A stretch of DNA of 64,000 bases from Manduca sexta (Eukaryota > Arthropoda > Insecta > Lepidoptera > Sphingidae): the NCBI RefSeq assembly GCF_014839805.1, contig NC_051118.1, forward strand, positions 9,416,391-9,480,390, in the 5' to 3' direction. Of the stretch, positions 22,789 through 34,984 are shown piece by piece. The position numbers and the translations under genes were made by a program. Each line of letters begins with the position of its first letter. Positions within the stretch are counted from its first letter, which is position 1. The notes under the pieces are model-generated. The model saw only the letters and a program-made list of their open reading frames with translations, did not search any database and had not been told where the DNA came from.

Positions 22789-25700
22789 TTACTGAAATCT
22801 AAAACGTATTTTCTTCCTCTTTTGCGTTTTGCTTCGAAATTTCTCGTCATTTTCGGCAAACAATTTCTTTTTATACAATATTCGAGTGGCTTTACGCATA
22901 CCTTTCGATGTGTATGGTTTTTTTAAAAACATTTTTGATTTAGCTTCCATAATTTTAGGATTATGTTTATTTACGTTTCTATCAACAAAGAATGTGTATT
23001 CTTTATCTTTCACCCTTTCAATATTTGAGATAGGTGTTAGGTAGGTAACTTCTCGCTCTGTCATAGCTTCTACATCAATGCTCATTCCTTCACTCTCTTC
23101 ATAAATTTCTTTACTTTGGTCTTCATAATTATCTGATACTTGCTCGGAATCTTCAGAACTCACCACTTTAGAATATTCATCATCAGTATCATCTAATTCT
23201 AATAAAGTAATGCTACTCGCACGTCCGATTCTATCAGTAATATGTCTCGGTTCTTCAGTAGTCGTAGGAGTTCGAGGTGTGGGAAGAGTTAAGATAGTCA
23301 TTAAATGGTAGGCAGCTTCCAAATACCGTATCCTCTCCCCATAATCATCCAAATAGTGTACATTCAAACCGGGATGCGTCGTCGTCAATAGTGGCGACGA
23401 TGTAGTCAATTCTTCCGTAACATTCGGCTGATGTTCTTTGCCAAAATCATGGATTTCGGGTAATAGAAATAAACTTTTATTAGCAAGGGGGTGTTCGTGT
23501 ATTTTTACTTTAGTCGATGGTTTGAAAATATCACTAAAGTCATCTTCTAAAGCGCCGTATAGTATGTCGTCTACAACGGTCTTGTTTGATAAAATAACGT
23601 CATTCAGTATTTGGTTGAGTATTGCAACTTCCTCGGGGTAATCTTGTTTGGTTCCAGTTCTTACGTAATTTGGATTTAGCGGATACCGTTCTTCTAATTT
23701 TGTAGAAGTGGGGGGAAATTCCGCTGTTTTAGCTTGGGCTGACGTTCGAAATTTAGCTGAAGCGGCAGAAGTGGATGCCTGAAAGAGCTCTGAATTAAAT
23801 TTTTGCAAAATTTTTACCTGAAGTTTACTTAAAAATTTCCAGGACTTGGTGCTTTTTAAAAGAATTTTATTATAAATTATGTTTTATAATTATAGGATAC
23901 CTGATTGATAACACTTTCTATCCAAGTAGCATAATATCCTAGTTTGACGAGTACAGTGGGCATGCCTGGCGTCCCACACACTGGAGGTCCGAAGCTGATC
24001 ACTCCCACGAGGACTCCATTGACTATTCCTGGACCGCCAACGTCTTTCTGAAATTATTTTTGTCATTGTTTTTTGGATTGTAGGATATCGTAGTAAGGGT
24101 TATTATAGGGTAGACTTAACATTTTACTTCCAGGTTATTAAGCGCTGTCCAGTGCCACTAAATTAAAGTTCTAAATGGTGATATTTTTTTTTTACTGGCC
24201 GTGTCGAGTGCCGTCCGAAGCGGCTTGGTTGTCTCACGATTAAATAAACGCATAGTAACTGAGAAGGAATAACAAATAAAAGTAAGTAGGTACTTACATT
24301 ACAAGCACCACCACCTTTTGATACAAAACCAACACAAAAGTTAGATTCAATGACGTAATTTCTGAAATTAATTATATATTAGCTATACTTAATTTCAAAG
24401 TCCACAGTATTATTAAATAATTGTAGATAACCTACTTCGAGTAAATTTCTTGACATTTGTCGAAATCATACACATCGATGTTGGCTACAGCAAGAGGTTG
24501 ATATTTTTTGACACCAATGACGTCCTAGAACGAAAGGTTTACCTGTTAGTTATTACTTAGTTAAGGTATAGTATTAGTAATTACATACGTCTTTTTAGAT
24601 GATGACTGCTTTGGTGGCGTAGTTATACCGCATGCGCGGTACGGCACCGCTTTGAGGTTCTGGCTTTTGGGTTCGAATCCCAGGGTGGGCAAAGTGATAT
24701 TTAGGTTTTTTTGCTCAGTATCAGCTTGGAGTCTGGAATTTGTGCCCGTTATGGCGATTGATGGGACGGCACACACTTAGCGAAAACTGGGTGCCCTGGT
24801 TGCGCCTCTGTATTATCCTTCGTGGATGAATGCGTGATCTGGGTGTGTTGATTTTGTTTCCACCAATATGATAGACTCCATAAATAAAAATTTGCGTTAC
24901 ATAATGGCTGTCAGAAATGAGCAGTCGCAACGATATAATTATGACCACTGTAATGGCGAAGGATTTAGTCTTTTAACACACTTGAACCTCAGTACACTTA
25001 ACATCAGACATATTTAGCCAAATAAAATTTATCTAGGTTAACTTTGTCATTAACTAACATCAGTAGCGCCCCATCCTATAATAGTAACTTCTCCATCCAC
25101 TAATTTCATCTTTGTTCTATCATACTGGATCCGTCTGACCTTTCGCTTCTTCTTCAAGGACTTCAGAGGTCTCGCTATTTTCAGGAGCGCCAAGTTGTTC
25201 TTCAGACTAAATGGTTCGTATTCTGGGTGGAAATGCAGTTCACGTATTGGAATAGTTTCGCCATAACGCTTGGTGTAATCGCTGCCTACTCTGATGAATA
25301 TTGAAGAAGGATTTTCTCTAAATTTTTTGTTGTTGAAGACACTGGAATTGGATTTCTACGCTGTATTATTGACTAAATAAGTCACGTAGATATAAATATA
25401 TAAGAATGTAAGAGATGTAGTGCTAAAGTAAGTAGATTTGGTAATCCGTTCTTAAGCAGGTATTTTTTTAATTGCTCAAATACCATTTTATCCAGAATGA
25501 TAACATCAAGATCACTTACTTTTATCTGTCGTTATTTTTAGATTTTATTTTAACGGAAAACTGTAATTTTTTTACCATTTCATATTTGAATTGTTTAAAA
25601 ATTCGATACGACCACAGTGGCAGACCAACTTTATTACGGCGTCATAAAAATTCCAATGGCTATGTATGTGATGTACTGCCCGCTGAATTGATCTTGAATC

Positions 25701-26794
25701 GTGTTATGAAACTGATTATAGGGTCTATGATCTCACATTTGCAAGCAAGAGGCAGCCGTGATGACGAAGTTCTTGCTGATGATGGAGCCAGCACACATGA
25801 ACTCGTTGATGACGTGGACACTGGCCATGAACGGGTACTTTTTAATCCTGGTCCTTTTGCCTTTATATATCCTCCTATTGGTTAGGTTGAATAACTCCTC
25901 TCTCTCATTGAGGGTTGGAGGACCTTTTAAGAAGTAAGGTCAGTTTAGTAGTATTTAAGCACCCAGCAAGTATTTGGTAGAACCAAGTGGTAACTGAGAA
26001 ATGATTGGTGATTATGTTGTATTATAAAAAATGTGAAGCGGCAACTTTGCTCTAACACTTGTGTTAGGTACTTCACTAGTCTATGAATATATTATGAGAC
26101 GCCTCTATCTGGCAATTTCTATATTTTTTATGGATCCCTTTTATCTCATCCTTAAAAAGTACTTACTCCATAACTTCAAATTATTATAATTTGTTTTTCC
26201 TAATTTAAAGATGTCTGTTCCATTATTCAATGTTTCATTTGAAATTTCCATTACAAAATTGTCAACAGTTAGTTCGTTTATTTTGCTTAAAAAGTCTTCT
26301 AAGAAATCCAGAGACTCGATTGAATTAGATGCCATCGTATAATTGTTTAATATTTTTTCTTCACTGTGATTTACTTTATTTTCTTTTGTATTATTATTGA
26401 ATGTAGTTTTAACAGTGTTCTGCACATTATTTTCTTGATTGCTTTCTTTTATAATTTGATCTAAAATGTCTATCAGTTGTAAATTGTCATTATTTTTATG
26501 ACTATTGTTTTTAAATTTAGTGATATTTGTTATTTCTTTATAAAAATTGAAGTTTTTCACAGCTATATTATTTAAATCACTGTGCATTGTGAGCAAAAGG
26601 TGTATTTTATTTGATTTTAAAAAGTCCGATTTTAGTCTTAGCACCGAAAACATTCTATTTATTATGCTATGGATGTTTTCATTCACTGTGTAAAACAAAT
26701 TATCTTTCAGTTCTAAAATATTCACAAGATTATTTGCTTTCAGGCTCACTAACCCAAGACTTACGAAAAAACTAAAAAGAGAAAGTAACAACAT
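22789..26794 (-). CDS. Secreted serine protease homologue SPH2, triple catalytic loss, long N- and C-terminal extensions
   Basis: Seven exons in phase: 26794-26167, 25923-25737, 25341-25059, 24524-24436, 24361-24298, 24047-23901, 23778-22789; 795 residues. The start is ATG 26794 (upstream in-frame codons have only GTG), giving the signal peptide MLLLSLFSFFVSLGLVSLKA. An Asn/Lys-rich N-terminal extension of ~190 residues carries seven N-glycosylation sequons. The S1 domain (about residues 215-465) has all three catalytic residues changed: TAASC (H to S), KNNLALLKI (D to N), KDVGGP (S to V). The core disulphide cysteines are kept (MCAGS...ASC, DKC...NFCVG, GAC...VCG). The last exon encodes a ~330-residue Thr/Glu/Asp-rich tail ending in a Lys/Arg-rich block. 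It is head-to-head with SPH3. No clip domain, known tail domain or ligand can be named. A secreted scaffold, cofactor or extracellular-matrix role is possible. Confidence 0.88.
24603..24880 (+). mobile_element. tRNA-derived SINE (second family)
   Basis: The tRNA-like head has an A-box-like TGGCGTAGTTATA and a perfect B box GGTTCGAATCC, followed by a body with 'atggcgattgatgggacggc' and 'ctctgtattatccttcg'. It lies in the SPH2 intron between exons 3 and 4, opposite to the gene. Similar heads or bodies occur, degraded, at 22205-22480, 31140-31340, 50620-50830 and 63305-63540. Confidence 0.75.
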
Positions 26795-26952
26795 TTTAAC
26801 AGAAATAAAATCTACATGACTATTAGACTTTGATTTTACCACTAGTACACATACGGCAATAGCAATTTGAATCTACAATAAAATGAAAACAATAAAACTG
26901 ATATTATTTATGGAAACACACATTAAAGCGAAACGGGTCCAAAATATAAGAC
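26795..26952. promoter_or_regulatory. Compact divergent promoter between SPH2 and SPH3
   Basis: Only 158 bases separate the two start codons of oppositely transcribed genes, and both ATGs head full-length signal peptides. The gap is AT-rich, with TATA-like stretches (AAAATATAAG just before the SPH3 ATG; GATATTATTTATGG in the middle). Unless unseen upstream non-coding exons exist, the two pseudo-proteases must share promoter elements and be co-expressed. Confidence 0.6.
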
Positions 26953-29900
26953 ATGTTACTTATCGTTAAGATCTTGTTTAATTTATTACTTTTATATAAT
27001 CTGGTAAAAATAAACTGTTTAGTACAATTAAAATCAAACCAAGTTGTTACAAGAACTACTGAATCGTATGTGGTGGATATGATTAGAACTATATTTGCAC
27101 AATTAAAAGTAAAATATAAAGAGAAATTAAATAATTATACTAAATTATATGACACTATTGCAATTGTAAGTGAAGATGAAAAATCTGTTTTCAATGAACT
27201 TGTTAAAGAAACTAGAGCCAAAAATATGAATGGAAGCTTAATGGATATAATAAATGAAGTTTTGGATGGGAAAGTTAAAGATTCGGATAAGGAAACATCA
27301 AGCGAAGAAATAACGGTCGAAGAAGTCGTCCGATTTATTACTGAGTTTGAGAATTTAAAGAAAGATATTTATACTGAGAGATATGATTTTGATTTGGATG
27401 CGGCGATTTTGAGGCACTTAAATGAAAGCAAAGATCAGCAAGATTCAACGTTAACTAATAGATCATTGGAAAACGACGAAGAATTAAGCGATAATGAATT
27501 TTGGGGTAAGAGTTTTTTTTTTATGTCACATAATTTTATACTATTTTACATCCATTCCTAGACTCAGCGCATTTTGGGGCTGTGATTCTATGTAACCTTT
27601 TATATTTTCATATTTTTTTATAGAGCCCACCGAGCAGAGCGGTCGGCGCATCTACCGCGGTGACAGAACCAAGATTAAATATTTTCCATTCATGGCCAGT
27701 GTCCAGTTCTTCCAGAAGTTCCAGTGTGGAGGATCTATCATTAAGTCTGACTTAATCATCAGTGCTGCGTCCTGTTTGCAATTGTAAGTGCCAAAATAAT
27801 AATTTAACACTAGCATTCCAGACTGTCTCATATTGATTGTTAATTTTATAGTTTAAATTCTTACTAAGTATTTGTATAAATATTCTTGCAACTTATAAAT
27901 CTTAAATTAAAGATGTCGCCTAATAACAATTCCAATATTAATGGTAATGTATTTTAAGAGCGTGGAACAACCGTTTTTTCCGCGAGAACCCATCCTTCCT
28001 CTCAGTCCGCGTGGGCAGTAACTACTACGCCACTGGAGGAGAGAACATTCCAGTCCAGGAGGTCTACTTCCACCCTGAGTACAACCCGAAGAACTTGAGG
28101 AACAACTTGTGTCTTATGCGCCTGGTTAGAAGGATCAAGTTCAGAAGACGAGGACGGCGGGTGAAGAAGATTAATATAGATAGGAAACCAAGTCCACTAC
28201 CTGAAACTACGGATGGAATTACTATTGTCGGTTGGGGCGCTAAAGGGGTAAGGCAATAGTCTTTTGATAGTTTGGAGTGTTACTGAATTTTAAAATCGTA
28301 AATTCTAGAGGTGTGAGCTTATGTTGTGTTAATATTATAGATGCGTGATTTTTTAGCTTTGTGACTTTATTGGTGCGATGTTTCAGTCCAGCAATATAAT
28401 CGGAGATCTTTGGGCGAATCGGCTATCTTTCTCGGTATTAGACTTTTACCCTCTCCGGGAGTGCCGAGATATTTACTCCAGGTGATTACTAGTGTTTATT
28501 TAAAGTGTGCTTTTGTATATTTCTTGTTAGCTCACTATAAAGGTAGTAAGAACTCGTTGTATGCGGATCGCTTTTAACGGGTTGGTTAAGAATTCATGAG
28601 GTCTTAGCTGATGATGATGGTGAAGGTTATATTCTGGTATTTCCTTATCTTTTCAGTGAATACGTCACCAGAAAGAATTTTTGCGCAGGCTTCTTTTCCA
28701 AAGGCGGTGGTGCTTGTAATGTAAGTGGTAAAGAACAGAATATAAAACTAACTGAAATTATGCATTATAACGACAACCAAATTCATTCTAAACATAACAA
28801 ATCAATCTCATCATTACTTTATAAGCATTTTCTTTTGTATTCTTCTCAGCGCGACGTAGGTGGTCCAGGAATTGTCAACGGAAGACTGACAGGAGTGATC
28901 AGCTTCGGATCTCCAGTGTGCGGCGCTCCTGATGCGCCGACGGTATTCACTAAAGTCGGGTACTATGCTGATTGGATCGACGAGATTATGGATCAGGTAA
29001 TAAAAAATTGGAAACGTTTAGCTATAAAAGAATTTACTTGAACCAAGGTAGTTGTATAGCGGGCATGTTGATATATTATTAACGAAGTAACGTAATATTT
29101 AATGGTAAAATACCGGTATTTAATCACCATTTAATTGTAGGTGAATACCACAAAATAAGAGCTTGTGATTGTCAGGTAATATACTTTTTATTTTGCAGGA
29201 CGTTCCACATACCAAAAAGAGAACAACACTACCACCACCACGCCATCCATTCATGCCTCCTTTCGTTCACACGTCTCCCAAACCAACAACTTTTAAGATT
29301 GCACCCTTAGGAGGTGGTGTCATGAGACCGGTTCCAATAGGTGAATCGGATGCACTTAGAGTACTCAGTGACGATTCGCTTTTCAACGAATTTTTGAATA
29401 CAATGTTAAACAAAAAGAACATAGAACGAGATCAAAAGGTCATTAACGGAGAGAAACGAAGTTCACGTGCTACTGTAGCTACTGCTTTTGCAGCTACCAC
29501 AGCATATGTTCCAGAAATCAGTCATATAAGAACACAAATGGATTTGGAGGAATTTACTACGGAAAAAATAAAAAAATACACTGCGCTGAATGAGGACTTT
29601 GATGCGAGTCATGAAAAAGAATTAGAAAAGGATTTAATAAAATTAATAGATGATATAGATTTAAAACAGATTATGAATTCAGATGAAGATTCGAAGAAGG
29701 AGCATTATCTTAGTAAAAATAAATTAACTGCAGTAAAAACACATAAAAAGAAATCTAATGTTAAGGATTATAAAAATAAGTTACAAAACGTAGACGATTC
29801 AGTTTTAACGCTACTTTATTTATCTGATAACGAAAAGAAAAATAGCGGTTTTGAAGATTTAGAACACGGTGGTTTAAGCATAGCTACGGATTCATTCAAA

Positions 29901-30017
29901 GACATGACATTTCGAAATAATGAAACTGACTTGTTTGATTTTATTCCCAAAAATGAATTGTATGATTTATTAACCGAAGCTATTAATGAACGAGAAAATA
30001 AAAATATTAATAATTAA
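26953..30017 (+). CDS. Secreted serine protease homologue SPH3, triple catalytic loss, mirror partner of SPH2
   Basis: Seven exons in phase: 26953-27505, 27624-27783, 27959-28247, 28387-28481, 28657-28720, 28850-28996, 29199-30017; 708 residues. The signal peptide is MLLIVKILFNLLLLYNLVKI. A ~165-residue charged, helical-looking N-terminal extension precedes the S1 domain. The catalytic residues read SAASC (H to S), RNNLCLMRL (D to N) and RDVGGP (S to V), the same three changes as SPH2. Cysteine pairs are kept (QCGGS...ASC, REC...NFCAG, GAC...VCG). The C-terminal tail of ~270 residues is Pro/Thr-rich at first (PPPRHPFMPPF) and then acidic/Lys-rich. Exons 5 and 6 are exactly 64 and 147 nt, as in SPH2. 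The tails are far less similar than the S1 core, implying fast evolution. Predicted secreted and non-proteolytic; biological role unknown. Confidence 0.88.
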
Positions 30018-32503
30018 GTAAGTTTTGCCTTTCTTTAAAATGATCTATGTTAATTGATCTCTATTTTATTTTATTCCTATGACACGACAGAAAATAGATC
30101 TGTTATTAATAGATATTTTCTAGTTTGATTTGCAAACCTCATATTTAATGGGTGAAATAATGATAACAAGGAAAAAAAATACATAGTTTATATGCAATAG
30201 GGTATAATATGTATTTTAGCTAATTTTGCAACTAGAACAGATACAAATTATTTTTTATATTTCATAAACTAAAATGCGTAAAGTGGAACGTAAAAATCGA
30301 TCATTAAAACTTATGGCAGGTGTCGCTTGAATCGCCTAGATTTTTCAGTCATACTGGTGGGGCGATAAGAATATTTCTCAAAAAGAAATCACGTTTCCAA
30401 AGGTAAAGATCCTGTTTTCTTCAAAGTTTTTACGCTTTGTGTTATTATTTAAAGTATTGTTATATTTGTGTGCATAAAGGTCCAATAACTAGCGGTAAGT
30501 TACATAAAATCTCTTTACGACGTCTTCACATGTAAAATTCCAAATTCGAATTTTGTTTGTTTTATTAGATATTACGGTACTTTTGTTTTTATTTAATAAA
30601 CTAATTTGGATTTATAAATAAGCTATATTATAAATTCATAGGTGGAAGTGTAATAAGGGATACGTCTTATGTTATGTAACTTTTTCCTATTGATCGATAC
30701 GACAAAAGTAACCTCAACTACTAAAGATAAATAACATACTTTATGACCTATTTCAACGCTGATTATATTGTTAATCATAATCAAGAATCACTATTTGCAT
30801 AAATTACGTGGTACTTAATCATTTTAATATAAAAACAAATATCAAATTAATAAAATTATTACTATTGCTACATTTCGCCTTTATATCTTATCTACTTACT
30901 ACTAGTTTCTAAATTTTTTAAGGCACAATTTTATAATCCTGCATTTAAACCGGAAGCCTTATAAAGAACATCATGTAAATGACAAAAGATATCTTAAAAA
31001 AAAATTTGATGATATAAACAAAAGATTTGGAGGTGATTTTGTATAACTGCATGCCTTCCATTCCATTCCAAATATTAAATATACTTACCTATTTGTAATT
31101 TTTTAATTAGTATCTATTTGTAAAATAATGTAAGTACAGATTTTTAGTTTTAGTATTGCATTTATCCCCTAATGGATAGGCAGAGTTGCAACTAGTGCAC
31201 TTGATTTTTGCCATATGTTCTGTCCCATGTTGTAACAGTAGCGAGCCTATTGCTACATCAGACACAAATTCCAGACTCGGCACAGCATTATTATACGGTT
31301 GAAATATTCTGATAAAATACTGCATTGACCACACCCTACTAATTAATGCTATAAAATTTTAAAGGTTTATTATTTGTATTTAGGTTAATGCTGCATTCTG
31401 TTTTAATTTCTGAACAGTAATACAATAGATAAGTCTATGTTTTTTAAACGAATGTGACTAAATCATAATCATTTTACCCTTATTTATACTTAGAGTATGA
31501 ATTTGAATTAAACAAGCAGAGTTTTAATTTAAAATAATGGAATTTGACGTAAAGAATACTATAATGTAAGATATAGACTTCAGGGTAATTGCTTACTTAT
31601 TAGATTAAATTATTAATAAAATGAATAACATTCTGTTCCAATAAAAAACAAAGATGTTTTCAAAATTAATATTTTTTTAAGCTTTTATTAGATAATCGGT
31701 AGCCCCATACACACTATGCATGTATAATATACATAGACACTCTCACCCTTATTCCATAGGGGTAGACAGAGACATTTAAATTTCACCTGCTATGATATTT
31801 ACATGTCTTTTGCCTCTTCCTCATTCCCAGTTTTCATGTATATTCGCCATTTAAGGGTACTCCTACCTGCCCTTATAGAAGAACTTCCTGCTTGTAACCT
31901 GATTAATAAAATAATTTGGTACAGGGCTGTTAATTACCTAATGTCTATTTAAAACTGTATACTGTCTGTTGATCTATTATTTGTCATTGCTTGTAATGCA
32001 GTACCCAATATGACATGCTCATGTAACATAGCATGTTTTACTTATTGTATTATCGTACACCCTCATTTAAACAGATTTTGTTTTTATAACATATTACACA
32101 AACATGAGACCTATCAAATCTTGGTAGGTAGAATATAATAAACATACTTTATTAGTTCATTGGTAACACTCACAAGTAATTGTTAATTAGATTATGTTTG
32201 TTTATACAGAGGCATTGTTTAAAATTCTTATTATGGTGAACACCCTTTAACATACTATAATGTAATGTAAGGATCTGAAGTGATTTTGATTTAAAACAAA
32301 AAGAATCATTTCTGATTTCAGAAATACTTTCACAAATATTTCACCAAACACCAACTGGTGCGACTGCCATCAACTGTCTCGGTCTGTCCAAGGCTCAGGG
32401 TTTTCATAAAAAAGTGTCACATACATACAAATACCGTTTTTTTTTAACCCAACTGTAGTATGTATAATATATTAAAAGTAGATATTATATAATTTCCAGC
32501 ACA
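30018..32503. other. Spacer between SPH3 and COX4, with SINE remnants
   Basis: No gene is recognised. About 31140-31340 (minus) is a SINE remnant containing 'aaattccagactcggcacagc' and a 'cccctaatggataggcagag' end, related to 63305-63540. About 31740-31880 has another decayed copy of the same type of end. The stretch 32330-32420 is less AT-rich (CAACTGGTGCGACTGCCATC...) and may include the COX4 5'UTR exon or promoter. Confidence 0.45.
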
Positions 32504-33930
32504 ATGGCCAACTACCTGATGCGCCGTGCGCTGTTAGACGCAGTGCGAATCCCCGCCTGTGCCAGGGCTGTCGCCTCTTCTGGAGTCAGTGAACTCGGCA
32601 AGGTAAGTGATTCCCTTTTTTATACAACTATTTACAATTTTTAAGTGTGTTTGAGGGCTGTCATGAGTGCCATTACAGTAGTTCTTATAGTAGTACGAAA
32701 GGTAGGGTGGATGGGAAATTTCTCCCGGTCAAGAATATTGATAATAGTATATAATAACGATGCTCTGGATCAATAAGTTCAGTAAGATATACACATTAAT
32801 TTTAACAGCGATATTATGACATAAATAAACATAAAAAAGGAAAAATATTTTAAGTAATAAACATTCATCTATTTTAGATCGGCAACCGCGAGTGGGTAGG
32901 CTACGGCTTCAACGGCCAGCCCAACTACGTAGACCGCGCCGAGTTCCCCCTCCCAGCCGTGAGGTTCCGCCCTGAAACCCCCGATGTCAAGGCTCTCCGT
33001 GAGAAGGAGAAGGGAGACTGGCGCAAGCTGACCCTCGAGGAGAAGAAAGCGCTGTACCGCGTTTCCTTCTGCCAGACTTTTGCTGAGTTCCAGGCGCCCA
33101 CGGGCGAGTGGAAGGGTGTTCTTGGATGGGGTCTGTTTATTGCATCCTTCTCCGTCTGGATCTATATGGCCATGAAGCTGTTCGGTGAGTAATTTTAGGT
33201 CACTTGTTAGTAGGTTATGTAATATTTTAATTACCGCTGTTGGTCAACACTTCAACACGAATAGCTGATGTCTTTGTTTTGTTTGTAATATATTATTTTT
33301 TTAAGTGTCTGATGTTTTAAAAAGAATGAATAAAAATAAACAAAATAGAAAATAAAATATTGTATTAGTAACATGGGCAAATTAGTTGCACTTACACGTT
33401 AAGATCAAAACACGTCATAATCATCAGATCAGACCCAAAACAACTAAAAAAAATTATAACTGTTAAATGTAGGTACATATTGTAATTTTGCCTTTTCGTA
33501 CGACCAAGACAGTCCGCCCCGTGACGTAACGACGCCTTCGAACCGGCAAGAGAAAATCATAAGAAAAAAAACCGCGGTAAAATACAAATAATAGTTCTTC
33601 GACATCATACTCTTAAATAATGCTTTGAAACAAGCGTATCTCTGTAAACAAAAAAATACAATCGAATCATCATTGTGTATCGGTGCGGAGATCACATCTT
33701 TAATATTTTTCGGGAGGAAGAGCTCTAATGTAATAGTAACCATTTTGTATACTGGATTGCTTTTGTCATTTATTAAAATTCTGTATAACCTTACAGTGTA
33801 CAGCCCGCTCCCCGAATCCCTGAAGGAGGAGAACCAGAAGGCGCAGCTGAGGCGCATGCTCGACCTCAAGGTCAACCCCGTGGACGGTCTCGCCTCCAAG
33901 TGGGACTACGAGAACAACCGCTGGAAGTAA
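32504..33930 (+). CDS. COX4: Cytochrome c oxidase subunit 4, mitochondrial
   Basis: Three coding exons: 32504-32602, 32878-33184 and 33797-33930; 179 residues, the usual length. An Arg-rich, acid-free presequence (MANYLMRRALLDAVRIPACA) targets mitochondria. The mature part has IGNREWVGYGFNGQPNYVDR, FPLPAVRF, ALREKEKGDWRKLTLEEKKA, SFCQTFAEF, one membrane helix (GLFIASFSVWIYMAMKL) and the C-terminal SLKEENQKAQLRRMLDLKVN with SKWDYENNRWK. It is an integral regulatory subunit of complex IV. The ATG context is good (cacaATGgcc). The stop is 8 bases before a donor, so the 3'UTR is spliced to an exon at 34843. It is the higher-GC, conserved copy, while COX4-like at 20730-21980 is the diverged one. 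Confidence 0.98.
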
Positions 33931-33938
33931 ACTTTCTG

Positions 33939-34842
33939 GTAAGATAGTTTTTTTACTTATAAGTATTTGGGTGACACCAACATATACAAAATATAGTGTA
34001 GAGTAACACAGGCCTCGGGAGCCTTCTTTTTTTCCCCGGTATGGTAATTACTGTGAGGTTTTCCCCTCTCATGTGTAGCTCCTACGGCACTAGTAATTTC
34101 TATACCAAGATGGAAAAAATTGTGAGGTTTAAAGTATTGCCTAACATACTTGTCGAATTCAGATTAGTTTGCCCATCAGCAGGTTACATTGCGATATGTG
34201 TATCTGGTTGGGTTGCTTTGTACAGAAAGATCCTAGTTTCAAATTCATAGTATGTACATATATATTACTAAAATATAAATAATTTATAAAATAAGCAAAT
34301 TAACTAGCATATAAAATATTAGACATTGTTCTCGCTTTCGTCCACGTGTAAAGACTTTATGCTACAAAAAGACGTACGTACCTCAATGAAGCTAGCACCA
34401 CCAATTTAATGAATTCAGAAGAAAAAACATTATTTCCCATGGGAGCAAATTGCTGAGATAAAAAGTAGCCTATGTGTTAATCCAGGATATAATCTATATT
34501 GGTGACAAATTTCATCCAAATCCGTCCGCCATCTTGTCAATATCATTGGAACTGCGAGATTGGTGTGGAATCGACATAATTGTAGTGATAACACACTAGA
34601 TGGCGATAATTAATTCTGAGTTGTGGTAGCAGAATTTGCGCGACGCGCAGTATATATACAATCTCCGAATAGGAACCGTCGGAAGAGCCGCGGCTGGTCA
34701 CAAGCAACATCTGACTGGAGATTTTACTCTTCCATAGAGGAACGCAACCATTTCTTCCTCAACAGTTGCGTGTACCTACACACAATTGTTGAAATTGTCT
34801 GATGCCATATAAGATTATTACAATGTTAATTTGTTTTTCCAG
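33939..34842 (+). other. 3'UTR intron of COX4, containing a decayed repeat
   Basis: From a GTAAGA donor at 33939 to a TTTTCCAG acceptor ending at 34842. Within it, about 34335-34525 resembles old lepidopteran repeat sequence ('aaagtagcctatgtgttaat', 'aaatttcatccaaatccgtc'). Nothing else is seen. Confidence 0.6.
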
Positions 34843-34965
34843 ACGTACAAATGGTGCTTGGCTGGTGTTGGAGGGTCTCTGGCACGGCGCTTAGTGTAGA
34901 TCCAATGTTACTATTGTAAGCGAGATGTCTGTAAGATAATAAATGTGATACACAAAACTAACAGT
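34843..34965 (+). other. Terminal non-coding (3'UTR) exon of COX4 with polyadenylation signal
   Basis: It begins right after the acceptor (ACGTACAAATGG...), and AATAAA lies at 34938-34943. The cleavage site is expected 15-25 bases later, so the end is approximate. Confidence 0.7.
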
Positions 34966-34984
34966 TTTTGCAATTTCAATCGTG

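Noticed and set aside
24603..24700. tRNA gene with perfect B box
   Set aside because: The sequence continues into a SINE body, the cloverleaf acceptor stem does not pair convincingly, and degraded copies occur elsewhere in the window.
25472..25885. 137-residue plus-strand ORF
   Set aside because: It overlaps SPH2 exon 2 in antisense, and the minus-strand reading gives a protease domain with proper splice sites.
26842..26842. Upstream SPH2 start at 26842
   Set aside because: The codon there is GTG, not ATG. The first ATG in frame, at 26794, begins a canonical signal peptide.
13012..30017. Active trypsin-like proteases
   Set aside because: The GDSGGP serine is replaced in all three genes (DAGGP or DVGGP) and the catalytic Asp is Asn in all three.
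33444..33899. 151-residue minus-strand ORF
   Set aside because: It lies antisense to the last COX4 coding exon and its intron; no splice or homology support.
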